Assembly (NCBI GenBank): GCA_004431415.1 | Contig: QPMI01000408.1 | Span: 1 to 64,000 of the forward strand | From: Cyanophora paradoxa | Lineage: Eukaryota; Glaucocystophyceae; Cyanophorales; Cyanophoraceae | Direction: 5' to 3' | DNA length: 64,000 nt | Shown: piece by piece, positions 31,450 to 43,199 of the stretch | Layout: each line of letters opens with the position of its first letter | How positions within the stretch are numbered: position 1 is the stretch's first letter | Program-made: the position numbers and the translations under genes | The notes under the pieces: model-generated | Told to the model about the DNA's origin: nothing | The model's database searches: none | What the model saw: only the letters and a program-made list of their open reading frames with translations

Positions 31450-33615
31450 CTATGTCTGCCTAAAGTTTCTCATCAGCCTAAGCCTCAGCGAATGATCAGG
31501 GTGCACCTCACGCCATTTCTTGTTGTCAAACTGCCCAGCAAACAGCTTCATGAAGCGCTTCTGTAGATTCCCACCACCATGCATTGGATCGAAGATGACA
31601 TTCCTTGTCACATCAAAGCCAGGGATCTCATCAAAAATGCAGATCCCTTTGATGCCTGGTGGGATGTTAACGTTTAGATGTGGAAACATGATCCAAGAGC
31701 CCCAGCGCACCTGTCGAATTTTGAATCTGTGTAAACCTTGTTGTATCCTCTTGTTCCACAGCATGCTCAAAATTTCTGTAGATTCGTTTTACCTCATCCA
31801 AAGACCGCTCCTGCTGTCGGTTACATACAGACGGAGCAGAAAAGAACAAGCTGATATTCACATGAGGTGCAACTCCATCTTCTGTTGTCCCATCAGGCTT
31901 TCTTCTGTCGCGATGGCCTGGAGGCAGCCACCGCCGATAACCTTTGAGCGTGCACGTTAACATTCAGAATCAGATAAGACGGACTGCGACAGTGCAAGTA
32001 CAATACAGCCACATGCACCTTCAATGATTTGTGTATCTGCAACTTTCTTTGCCCGGACAGATGATCGGACAGCATTCGGGATGTTTGAAGCGTGATGCAC
32101 CTTCAAAATCTGTCATAGTGTAAGCATTGGTGAGCATCTGTCGCAGCACATGCATGGTCAAATAAAAGCCACATACTTTATTGTATTCTTCGCGATCAGC
32201 AACCGCAACCCGAAGCTTCGCCTTGTAAATGTACTTCTTTCCAGTCGTTGGGTGCTCAAGCTCCATTCCTGTCAGGTTGCATATGCCGGTCAGGGATCTC
32301 AAGGGCAATCAGCATCTCATGGGCAGCGAGAACCATCAGTCTGCAGACGGATGAAGGATTCAATGATAGGTCGGTAAAACACATCCAAGTTCTTAGGACC
32401 TTGACTAGCAATCACAGGGATCAAGAAGTATCCAGGCCTGACTCGACACGTGGGATCCAGGTTGTAGCAGACAACGACGATCGGATGGGCCCCCCCTGTC
32501 TTCGGATCGTTGTTCTTGCGTTTTTTTTTGCTCAAGTCGAGTCCATCGCTGGAAATACCCCAGATACCGTTGATTGGGGTGGCCGCAGTAACAAAATCTG
32601 TCATTCTGTGAATCTGTCTGCTCCACTGGGCTACATTGTCATGTACCTTTTGACTCTTCTTTCCAAATAACACCATCGTAGAAGCCTGAAGATCAATGTA
32701 AAGAATGCAAGATGCAGAGAAGTATGCAGAACAGGGTGCACACTCTCCAAAAGATTCTCTTGCTCCTCTTCGCTCCTCTCCTTTGCATTCCTCTGCATGG
32801 TCCTCCACGCATAGAACATGTTGTCGTACATGTGCTGGCTTGCCAACAGATCCGCTATCCCTTCCTCGACATCCATAAAGGCTGCTTGAAACTGGGGCCT
32901 GCCACGCAACCCACGCTCTGTATGGTATCGATCCGCACCACACTCCGGGCATTTCTCTTCTTCTGCATATTCTCCCTCGAACAGCACACAATTCATTTTC
33001 GGGCAGACGTCTACGATGCGATAAGACGGCAGGTAGGCATCGAGTGCCTGAGGTTCCATCAAACACAATTCGCCAGAACCTGGCTTCAAATATGCTAACC
33101 TGGATGACCGCCCTGAAGGACGTAGGGTGATTGTGACCAATTAGCTCACTGTAAGTTTTCACAATGGAGTCCATCTGCGTGTACTGCATCGCTCCGGGCT
33201 TCATTGCGAATGTAACCAGGAGCGCCAAACAGAGTCCAAAGACAGTGGTGGAGCTTCCTGGTGTCAGCGGTGCGTCTGTTTCGATCGCGCCAATCAGTTG
33301 CGAGGCTTCAGGATCAGGCTCCAGGAGCTGCCGACGCTCCTCATCTGTGAGATCTTGGCACAACGACAAGATCTGTTGTGCGCCCCCAGCAGAGCGAGGT
33401 TTCCTCCGTCGGTGAGGGGCCTTGGCGGCCAGTCCCTCGTGATTCGGCATAACGTCTGGGTTTTTCGGCTCGCCAATGGCCGCTTCCGTGCTCTCGGTGT
33501 CCATAGCGTCAATCGCGAGGTCATCAATATCACCCCCCTGAGCAGCACTAGACTCGTTCTCCTGCGCAGAGGCTGGCGGATCTAGGCACTGAAAACTATG
33601 TGCAAACATATTCAA
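31450..33615 (-). pseudogene. Tnp2 transposase, N-terminal and central exons
   Basis: The first exon (ATG at 33615) is acidic and ends near 33105. After a short intron of about 50 nt the next exon encodes YRIVDVCPKMNCVLFEGEY and CPECGADRY, the CxxxC/CxxC zinc element of Tnp2. Then come FYDGVIWKEESK, NGIWGISSDGLDLSKKKRKN, VVVCYNLDPTCRVRPGYFLI and PKNLDVFYRPIIESFIRL, all in the order known for the DDE-like core. The exon at 31770-31450 holds GFDVTRNVIFDPMHGGGN, the D.MH signature. The gene is interrupted downstream by the non-LTR insertion, so the full protein cannot be made from this copy. Confidence 0.8.
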
Positions 33616-35680
33616 CTTACGCTCGTAGCGCTCGCAACACCTCGCGACGGGTGGAAAAGGAATTCTGGGGGCCTTCCTCCGTACTGCACTACGATCAGAA
33701 GCAGAAAGGCGCGCATCCCGTTCCCGCCCTCACCTCAGGATGCCAAGCTGAAGGATCTAACGTTGGACCCTGTGCTATGACCGTCCCGCGCCTCCAAGAT
33801 CGCGCCGAGTGCGACAACCGTCCAAGCAGGTGAGTGCGCTCGGTCTTGGCATTCTGTAGGTATCCAAACGGCCAGCACTTGTTGCACCGGCATCGTCCGT
33901 CTTCTCGTCTCTTCAATCTAATGCCACCCTTCACTTTCATGGTTGCAAGGAGGGGGTACGGGTAAGACGGAGGAGCAGGACGAGGAGGAGCTGCTCGGCA
34001 TCGACGGCCTCTCGAACGAGCGCATCGCCATGCTGCCCTTCGACACCAGCCGCCGCTGGTCCGACCCTCTCCCCGCCCGCCCGGACCAGTGGCGGCTGAC
34101 CGGATTTGCGTCCAACGGAGCGGCGCTGACGCAAACGGCAGCCGCCGGCGCTCCACGCCGACAGCGCCGCGAAGCTGCGTGGCGGCCTCCACGCCGACAG
34201 CGCCGTGCGCCGCTTCCGGTGCATGCGCATGCGCATGTCTCGCCTTGTGCCGACCAAGTGCTTTTTCTGCCCAGTTCGCCTGGCCTTATTCGACCGAACT
34301 CGCTCCTCTCTGCGGGCCCGAGGCAGGCGCCAGCGGGACGCCGACGTTCCTGCGACGGCAGCGGCGGCGGCGCGAGCAGGCCCATGCCCCTCCGGCTTCG
34401 AAGTGGGCGGGGCCGGCTTCTTCCCTGGGCCTCGGGGCCGGCTTCTTCCCTGGGCCTCGCCCCCCGTGCTAACAGCCGGCGCCGCCCGCCACGCGCCGCC
34501 CCCGCCCCCGCATCGCGTGGCGGTCGACACCGGCTGTGAGCGGTCGGCCTTCGGGCTGCACGGCTTCCTCGCCTCGCTCGGCCACGTGCGTGCCCCGGCC
34601 GCCCCCTCCTCGCCCGCCACGTGCCGCCCCCGCCCCCGCATCGCGTGGCGGTCGACACCGGCTGTGAGCGGTCGGCCTTCGGGCTGCACGGCTTTCTCGC
34701 CTCGCTCGGCCACGTGCGCGCCCCGGCCGCCCCCTCCTCGCCCCGCCTCACCCGCGCGGGCCCCGCAGGACGAGGAGGAGCTGCTCGGCATCGACTCGCA
34801 ATCGAGGACCAGGCCGAGATCGAGGCAGGTGGGGCGGGCGGCAGCCTGGGCGGGTCGCGGCAGGGCCGGCCCCTCTTGCGGCCTCGTCCCTCCCGCTTGC
34901 TGGCCCTCGGCTGCGATCAGGGACGTGCGGCGATCGCCCCCCTCACGCCGCCTTGCCCCTCGTGGTTGTCGGCCTCGCCCCTCCCACTCGTCGGCCCTCA
35001 GCTGCGATCGTTGACGTGCGGCAGGCGGGGCTGGCTGTCGTGGGGCCGGCCCCCTGCGGCCGGCAATATATAGTGTAGTCCTCTTTCTTTCCCTGAATCT
35101 TTCTATGGTTGAGTCCTCTCTTTAAGAATCCTTTAGTGATACTGTGATAGGTGTCTACAGTAATACACCCGCCCACCTGCTCCAGCACACACATGCAGAG
35201 CCTGCCTGCTACTCGTCTGTGGCCCAAGGTCCGTTTCAAGTTTAGCATTTGCATTAAATTTGCATGAGCACAACCGAGCCACGGTGGAAAGGCGAACTTC
35301 GGAATTCGAAAGCTAATGTCTAAAAAGCTAAATCAGTACTCGATCATTCCTGCTCTAGCGATACAGATATAGCTGGCCATGGCTGCCACCACAGTGCCCC
35401 TGAAAGAGGAGAAGATGTGCTGGCGAATTGCTGTCATGTTGGTGCAAAGAGCAAATTCATGTTGGTGCTGTCATGTCAGGCGAATTCAAATTGAAATAGA
35501 GCAAAAAAATTCGAATCGATTTGAGCTGAATCGTTGAAATGAAATTCGAATTCGCATTCGATTTGAATCAAAACTTGAATTTGATTCAATTTTGCTTCGG
35601 CGGCAAAAAGGCATGATGCCAGTAGCAGACATCATTTTTGAATTCGTCGAAGCGTAGGAAGTCCCACACCGTCTACGCCG
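33616..35680. other. G+C-rich stretch of uncertain coding content, then TTCGAATTC island
   Basis: Open frames exist on both strands at 33900-35070 but are Arg/Pro/Ala-rich and overlap a tandem duplication, so neither is called. A 30-bp piece that would encode DEEELLGID occurs at 33976-34005 and again at 34766-34795, each just after an acceptor-like CAG or GCAG. Positions 35475-35600 form a TTCGAATTC-rich island like those at 19318 and 28085. Confidence 0.4.
34490..34745. repeat. Tandem duplication, 128-bp unit, two copies
   Basis: GCGTGGCGGTCGACACCGGC occurs at 34515 and 34643; the whole unit through CCCCGGCCGCCCCCTCCTCG is nearly identical between copies. Confidence 0.85.
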
Positions 35681-38600
35681 ATGGAGCTAGACCCGTCGCA
35701 ACAGTTGCGCGGGCCATCGGGCGACGCCCATGCTGACGCCGGCGCCGACGCTGGCGCCGACGCGCACGCGCCAGCAGGCGCCAACGACGCCGTCTCAACG
35801 ACGCCGGACCGCGAAGCATCTCGTCCGCCGCTCCCTAAGCCTGACACTCCCGGCGGAGCTCCCGCGGCCGGACCTAGCGCCGTGAATGTCCCTAGTGTGG
35901 TGACCGGCAAGGAACTTCTGGTGCGCTGAGCGTGCTGCTGGGCCTGAATCGCGACGCTGCTGCGCTCTTGGACCGGTACTGAGATTATTATTTTTTTCGC
36001 AGGACTTCCTCGAGGAGCAACGCCGACGCGGAGCCAATCTCACCCGGAAGAGTCTCCTCGCTACGTTGCGCTGGGACTTTCCCAAGATCATCAAGCAGGG
36101 CAAATGTCGGGCCATTCTCGCCAACGGCAGCATTCCGTTGTCCGATGGCTTGCCGGAGACCCGAGTCGTGAAGACAAGCCACAATCGGCAATCTCACACT
36201 CACACTCTCGTTCAAGTCCGTTAAAGCACCCATGTACTGCGCCTCGTGTTGACCGTTAACGGACAGGTCATTATCCAGCGGATTCTGCCGCCCGTCAGCC
36301 GCGATGTGCCAGTGCTTCTCCGGAACTATCGACCCGGCAACCCCGCCATGAAGTCGAGGATTAACGACTTCAAGACCGGCGAGTCCACCTGGTGGCCGGC
36401 CGACCTCGTTGGCGTTCGCATGAACCAGTACCGCGTCCCCGTGGACTCTGAACCCAATGGCGTGGACTTCTTCACTGCTGGTCCCGAGGTACGCTGCTTG
36501 CATCTTCCGCTCGCTGAGCTGGCGGTAAGATCATTTCGCAGATCATGGTCGGCGACACGCCTTCGAAGCCCGACTTTGCCGATGAGCTGGTGTGGACGGC
36601 GGAAGAGATGCTCGCTGGACAGTTCTCTGCTGGCGAGGACGTTGTCAATCAAGACTCGGGCCAGGAGTCGGATAGTACATACGCCTCCCGTAAATCGGTA
36701 AGTCGGACGGCTGAAGCGTTTTGCGTTGGGATCTGACGCTTGAACAGGGCCGCCTGCAGGAGGCAAAGGCAAAGGAGGTAGCAAAGGCATTGGCTCAGCT
36801 TTCAGGTGAAGGTCGCAGCTCTCAGGAGGCGTCCCAGCCGCAGGAGGAGGACGAGAAGGATGAAGAAGAGGTGCATTTCCGCCGTCCTTGCTGGCGCTTT
36901 CCGCGTTTGTGTTGATCTCTGGCACAGGAATCCCCCTGGGAGAGGAAGTATCGCCTGGCGAATCCGAGGATGAAGAGGCTGATGGAGACGCAAGCGAAGA
37001 AGCAGCGGGACTTCGAGAAGAAGAACCCACCGTACGAGCCTTCTGACGGTGACGGAGACGACGAGGACGACGACGAAAATCTTGTCAGCGATGCCGAGGA
37101 CTACGAGGTCCTCGTTTGTCGTAATGACTGCACTGTACTCGCTGATCGCGACGGCAGGACGAGGCAAGCAAGCCCCACACGAGTGGCAAGCGCGTTTCAA
37201 AAGTCCGCAGCTTTGCATGTTTGCCCCGTTTTCGTTTGCTGATTACATTCGGCAGAAGACATCTAAGCGGCAAGCCGAAGAAACCGACAGCGATGGGCAG
37301 GTCAGTTGCGAAACCCTTCGCGCCCAATCGCAGCTGGGAGTGCGATGACCCTGAGCGTCCGGAAGGTGAAGAAGACGAAGAAGAAGGCGCGCTTCGCCAC
37401 CGGCTCGCCCGAGCGTCCGCGTCGGGCGCCGAAAGCCAAGCCGAACCAAAGCCCAAAGATCAAGGCCCTCTCGAAAGCGAAACCGAGCCAGGAAGAACCG
37501 GAGTCGGAAGAGGACCTGATGTATCAAGTGCGAACGGATTCTGCCACTCTTGTTTGTGTGCTGAAGCGCTTGTCAGTACGAAGAGCTCAAGACGCGCTTC
37601 GAGAAGATGCAGGCGTACAAGCCGATCTTCCCTGTCCAAGCTGATGCGAAGCTCTTCAAACACGCCGACAAAGCCACAAAGGCGGAGATACGGGTGCGCG
37701 GGAGTATATCCTCGCTTTTTGAGCCGATGATAACGCACACAACAGAGGGCTTTCCATGACAGACTTCGGCCGCAACTCGTCAAGAACTACTTCGGCCACT
37801 TGTTTAACAACCTCCCGCCCGGCGTCCAGAAGATGTGCATGGCCTGGTGTCAGCAAGCGGTGAGCCTGGCCAGGCTGTGACCCTGCCGCTCGCTTCTGAT
37901 TCCGACCCGCAGTTCCCGGCGTGGGACGTCTCAAGTCTTTGCTACGGCGTCATAAACGAGAGTCTTCGGCAGCGCCGGAAGTATATCCTCGCTGACAAGA
38001 AGCGCCTCTGCTCGGCGCGGGTTTACCGTCACTATTTGCGGGACCTCGAGAGTTCGTGCTTTTCTTGCCGCGCGCGAATCTGTTTGATTTTCGAGCGTAA
38101 TCGTTCCCTGCAGGAGGCAAGCTGTGCGAGGTGGAGGTGCAAGCCAGCGTTCTGGAGGTCGGCGACCTCATGGACACCCTGGAGCTTGAGCACGAGGAGC
38201 TCACCTCGCAGGGCTGGAGCACCCGCTTCCGAACGCTCGAAGATGTCAAGCTTCAGATCGAGGAGGCTTTCGAGAACAAAGACCCCGACCTCGCTGAGTA
38301 CTCTTCCCCGGAGGACTACACCAAGTACGTCGGACCCTACACCATGACGGTGTCCGAGAAAAAGTGGGAGATCAAGTGCTCTCACTTCCGCGACCCCGAG
38401 GAGGAGCTCTTTTTCGATCAGCACTGGACGGACGTGCGCTCCTTCATTTCTCGTCTCCCTAAGGCCTGTTCTTGCACTTACGCGCCATGTGCAGTCTGCC
38501 GCGTTCTGCGACGGCCGCGAGAGGCCGGCGTTCTTCAACTGGGTGTACGATCCGTTCCCTGCCAAGATGATCGAGGTAGTGGACGAGGCGGACGACGCTG

Positions 38601-39400
38601 CAGTCCCGCTGGAGGGCCCGGCCTCCCAGGCATGGCCTCCGTTGCTTGTATTGGCAAACTCGTGCTCATTCTCTCCCCCTTTTTTTGCAGCCGGAGCCGG
38701 CGCTGCCAGAGGTAGAGATTGACGCCTACAACCTTCTGGTTCTTTCCATTTCCTTCTGGAAAAGGGGGGCATTGATCGCGCCCACAGACTCCGGCTGGCG
38801 GGGGATCGCTCGAGAACTTCGTCGACTTGGTTCCCCACGGCTTGGGCGAAGCCAAGTACGTCCGCGTTTTTATTCAGCTTGGCACGGGGTTTGTCAAGAT
38901 TGGCACGGGCACAGTCGAGTTCATGGACAAGGTTCGCTTGCGAAGCCCCTCTCTTTTTCGAAAGTCTAACTCTAGAGCAGGAGGACTACCGCCCGGTTAC
39001 GAGCCTCGCTGGCTGGGTGTGTCTCTCAATCATGTTTCGTTTTCTTGTTATGATTCTTTTGCAGTGCGGCGAAAAGCGCAACGAGGAGCACTTCTGCGCC
39101 ATCACCATCAATGTGAATGGAAACACGCACGTTGACCCTAAGAATAAGGGGGCCAAAAAGTACATCGAGGATGAATTCGAGGTTAGCTTTACTCCTTTTT
39201 CAGCTTCCTTTTTGTTGCATTCACGCTTCAAGACCTGAAACCCCTCGCAGATTCCCCACGTCATCAGCAGGCTTCCCTTGAACAGGACGCTGGGACACTG
39301 CATGTCTGGGCAGCACACGAACAAGCTTCGCGCTCTGGACAGCAAGACTGTGCTGTGGCCGCGCTACCTTCTTTCCCTGTCAAAGACACTTGCTGCTTAG
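35681..39400 (+). CDS. Unrecognised intron-rich host gene with acidic middle region
   Basis: Exon 1 runs from ATG 35681 to 35920 and has an Asp/Ala repeat. At least twelve exons follow with introns of 40-110 nt: for example 36003-36167, 36267-36488, 36542-36697, 36748-36870, 36928-37107, 37256-37300, 37341-37520, 37577-37693, 37746-37859 and on to a stop at 39398-39400. Phases agree across most junctions, which supports expression. Exons 4-8 are Glu/Asp/Ser-rich with basic patches. The C-terminal third has folded-looking segments such as WKRGALIAP, LGEAKYVRVFIQLGTGFVKI and EEHFCAITINVNGNTHV. I do not recognise the family. The junctions near 38020-38114 are unsure. Confidence 0.6.
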
Positions 39401-40459
39401 GCGAGTAGTATCCTGGCTTGACCCCTGCCGATCGATGCGTTTGTCGTTAACAGCCCCGTTTGCAGAAGCTGTGTCTGTCATCGCACGGCTCAGAGTCCTA
39501 GGTGAGCCACAGTCCAAGCCCGATTCCTCCCTCCTGATTCCTGTCGTAGTCGTTCCTGATTGCCCCACCCCCGCGTGTCATGCAGAGGGCATGATGCAGC
39601 GAATTGCTAGAGTTCAGCATGAGCAGCGTTCTGTGCTCTCGGCGGCAACGCAGTTGTACTCTAGCTAGGAGCTATCGGCCCTGCAGGCTCCCCTTCCCAG
39701 TGTTCTGCACCAGCTAGAAGCGAAGAGCTGTCGTGTCTATAGGAGCAGTAGAAATCCAGGCTTGTCCTTGAATGAGAGCGGTTTGGATTCAGAGAGTCGC
39801 GTTCGGTATCGCATGCGAACGGGTCCGGGTACCGCCTGAAAGGGGAAGCGGGTACCGATCGATAGCGTAAGCAGTTACTGGACGTGACGAAAAGCAGCTC
39901 CCGGGCGAGAGCTTGTACGGTTCGCACGCGCAAGGGCATTGTGGTCTCAGCTGGGAGCGAGCGTAGCTAGCGTGCGCGACGGCTCGCCGATCTCGGGCGA
40001 AAGCTAACTTGGCTAGCGTGCGTGGCGGCTCGCCGATCTCGGGCGAAAGCTAACGCCGATCTCGGGCGAAAGCTATCGTGGCTAGCGTGCGCGGCAGCTC
40101 GCCGATCTCAGGCGAAAGCTAACGTGGCTAGCGGGCGCAGATGATCGGCTGTCCTCCCCGTGAACGCAATCTTCTTACCGAGGGGAACAACCTGTCAAGC
40201 ATGGTAAGCAGCTCGGTTACATAAAAAGCGGGCAAATCCGGTGAGCAAGCCTATTCACCTAGTTACCATGTCTAGCCGACTCCTAACCAAAAGTCGACCA
40301 TCTGAGAGGAGCCCTTTACCGAAAGTCGCCCCCCACCTAGTATGGTGAGCGTGCCTATGTTCACCCCCCCTCCCCAGGCTGCTCACCCCCGATATTGCCG
40401 GCGTGGGAACAGGGGCAGATTCCACTAGTGTATTATGCATCTCAGAGAGAGACGGAGAT
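39401..40459. other. Intergenic, contains a 46-bp repeat
   Basis: No gene seen apart from the repeat at 39960-40140. Confidence 0.5.
39960..40140. repeat. 46-bp tandem repeat, about 4 copies
   Basis: Unit GCTAGCGTGCGCG-CGGCTCGCCGATCTCGGGCGAAAGCTAACGTG; the second copy carries an extra internal CGCCGATCTCGGGCGAAAGCTA block. Confidence 0.85.
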
Positions 40460-41655
40460 CTAGCATCCCACCTGGAAGGGCCGGAGCAAGTCAGCCGGCT
40501 GCAAGCAGTCGAAAGATCCCTCTTCAGGGCAGCACGCGATGTGGAGGCGCCGGAGAGACGGCAGCTCCACGATTGCTTCTGCAAGGAGATTCGGGAAGTG
40601 ATTATACTCACAAAACATCTCGAGGTCGGCGAGAAGAGGCCGCACGCTGGCGCTGTCTAGAAAGCCACGAGCAGCAACGATACCGGTTTCATTTTTCGAA
40701 AGCGACGTATGCAGCTTGAGGCATTCGAGGTTTGCGAGGTTGCTCACGGCTTCCTGGACGGCCGCCGAAGTAGCGGGGGTCGTTAAGACATATGGACCAA
40801 CCGACAGGGACAAATTCCGAAGCCTCTCGATGCTTCCAATGGCCTGGATGGCCTCGGGTGTGCATGTAGCAATCTGGTTGCGATTAAGGCTCTCACAATC
40901 AACGCTCTCGGGCGCTACGCACAGGCAGTGGTCCAATCGATTCGAGTTTCGGCATGTGGCTGATCGCAAGAATGGCTTCGTTTGGTTTGTCGAAATGAGC
41001 GTTCCTCTCGATGCTGTATTGGTATAAATCAGACGGTAGCCAGTTGCGACGACCATCCGCGAATTTCTGCGAGCTTGGAAACTCGCCCTCCCTGCTCATA
41101 TATGCGCACGTTTTACGTGATCAGAGGTTCGCGATATATATGACAAATTAATATTTAAATGTGCATAAGTATCGTAGCTGTGTGTAGTATTATTTTCTAT
41201 ATACAATCATTGAATGTGTAATTTATAAGAAATTGAGCGCATGCGCACTTTACGAGCACCGTCTCATTGAGGAAAGCGACGCTTCGAAGGCTTCTGCCAG
41301 CGACAACGTCGGCGAGCTCGATCATGCCATTATCCAACAAATAGTAAAAATGTAGACAAGCGATGGTGATCACGTCGAGCTGCTCGAGGTGCGCCAGAGG
41401 CGCGAAGGCAGCCATGCATATGGCCAGCTGCAGCGTCTTGGCTTCATGACCTTTGTTCGGAGGAACGGTGATCGCGATGGAGCGCAGGAGAGGGCAGGCC
41501 GCTGCAATGACGGACGCCGTCGACTGGCTAATCCCAGATCCAAGGATATTGAAATAGACAGCGAGGGAGCGCAGTTTGCCGAATGGGGCCAGAGCTGACC
41601 GCAGCTTGACGGCATGCGGCCACCGCAGCCGCCTTGGCCATATCCATTCGTTCAC
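40460..41655 (-). CDS. LRR-like protein gene, probably broken
   Basis: Two segments on the minus strand (41655-41197 and about 41099-40460) have leucine-rich repeat spacing: FGKLRSLAVYFNIL, CPLLRSIAITVP, LAHLEQLDVITIACL in the first, and MPKLESIGPL, IERLRNLSLSV, LANLECLKLHTS, LPSLRRLHIACC in the second. The units are long and irregular, as in RNI/F-box-type LRR proteins. Within the second segment the reading changes frame near 40925, and an A+T-rich gap lies between the segments. It may be one gene with an intron plus a frameshift, or two fragments. Function beyond protein binding cannot be said. Confidence 0.45.
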
Positions 41656-43199
41656 AGTTCGGCAGTTCGTTCACGCGCATGCGTACGCGTCGACCGCGAT
41701 CATTTGAATGTCTCGAAACGACGTCGGCGCCGTCCGTGCGCGCTACAGCAGGTGCCTTCACACACTCGCGATCAGCTCGCCCGAAACAATTTAATTGTGC
41801 TGTGAACCGAAAACGGTCTCTCGACACGCACGATCGGGTTTTTGATTTGCATTTCATTGAACTTGCTCATGATCAGGGAAGACGGCTCATTTAAAACAGA
41901 TTTCTCAATCTGCACACACACATGCGAAGAAAGATTTAAAAAGCGGCAGATCGCGATTGTGATCGTGACAAGATCTAGACCTTCAAACTATTGCGCACCC
42001 GAATCTCATCGCCTGATGCCCCTTGTGCCACGAGAGCTGCGACGAGGGCCGCTTCGGCCGCATTCAACACTTGCATCTGGACCGCTGTGCAGTTGGAAAA
42101 CGAAAATGCCAAAATGCATATATGCAACATCAATTGCAATCGAAACAGACGACGTCGAAACCGACGGCTGCATGCGCGCATAAGCATGTCCGACGGTCGA
42201 TGATTAGCGAATGAGCAAAAGCGCACATTTAAATCTCCAGCTGAAAAAGGAGAATTGCGAAGAGCCTGGCCGCAGACCTAGATGGCCGCGCACCGCTCAA
42301 GCAGCGCGGCGTTGACGCTTGCAGCATCGATCTCAGAGACATTCTGCGGCTGCGACCCCCGCCCGGCCCTCGACGGCGTCATTTGTCGATCGATATCGAT
42401 ATATATGGGCGCATGGGCGCACGCGCATCTGATCCTGTTCATGATCGGGGTCTTCGTGTCGCCGCGCCCGCTTCTCGGCGCGCTCACAGGGCGTGCTCGC
42501 GCCCGACGCCGACATTCCTCGCGATCGAGTTCTATCGTGCTTTGATCGATCAGCTGAATGCGCAGCGGCGTACTACGGTACGCGTTCGCTTCGAATTCTG
42601 GCGCCCAAACTCGCGATCGAGGTAGCCGGAAACTCGCGCGAGGCGATCGCGAGCTCGAGGTCGGCCCTTATAATTGCTCGATCGCGACCTGTAGGCCCGA
42701 GCGCCTCCCCTCAATTCCGCCGGGCCCGGGGCCCCTTGACCCCCTCTAGATCTCCCTTCGAATTTCGCCCCCTTCAAATTCACCTCCGAGGCTCTCCCCT
42801 CTCCTCTGCCTCTCCCCTCGCGTGCAAATACCTGAAATTCGAATTCTGAACGGAACTCTCGTGTGCAACTGCTGCATTGGCTTGACGGTGGCTTGCAATT
42901 GGGTGATCGTATTATGGATCTATGGAGCAACGCTAATAGTGTAACCTGCCGCATGCACTAGCTATAGTACATATGCATGCATAAATTCTGAACGAAACGT
43001 ACGGTACCGGTGGCTTGCAATTGGCGATGATCTTATATATCACGGATCTATGATAGTACTACGGCATGGAGCAACGCTAATAACATAACCTGCGCATGCT
43101 TTGCAAAGTAGTTGAATTTGGAAGAGCCCCTTAGCTGTAGAGGGGCGCGTCGAGCGGGGGTCCTGGAACGATCGCTGCAAAGCATACGAAGAAGACGCG
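41656..43199. other. Intergenic, no supported gene
   Basis: Mixed composition with many GCATGC/GATCGC palindromic words and a duplicated stretch: GGTGGCTTGCAATTGG occurs at 42888 and 43009, with ATGGAGCAACGCTAATA near 42921 and 43066. No coding region recognised. Confidence 0.5.

Larger units (their letters stand above)
28551..33615 (-). mobile_element. CACTA/EnSpm-type DNA transposon (Tnp2 transposase), intron-bearing
   Basis: The minus strand encodes, in order, the motifs of plant and protist Tnp2 transposases spread over short exons with GT-AG introns. The reading is broken by a later non-LTR insertion (30654-31397). The limits given are those of the coding region: I could not find convincing CACTA/TAGTG termini near 28490 or 33620. 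Confidence 0.75.
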
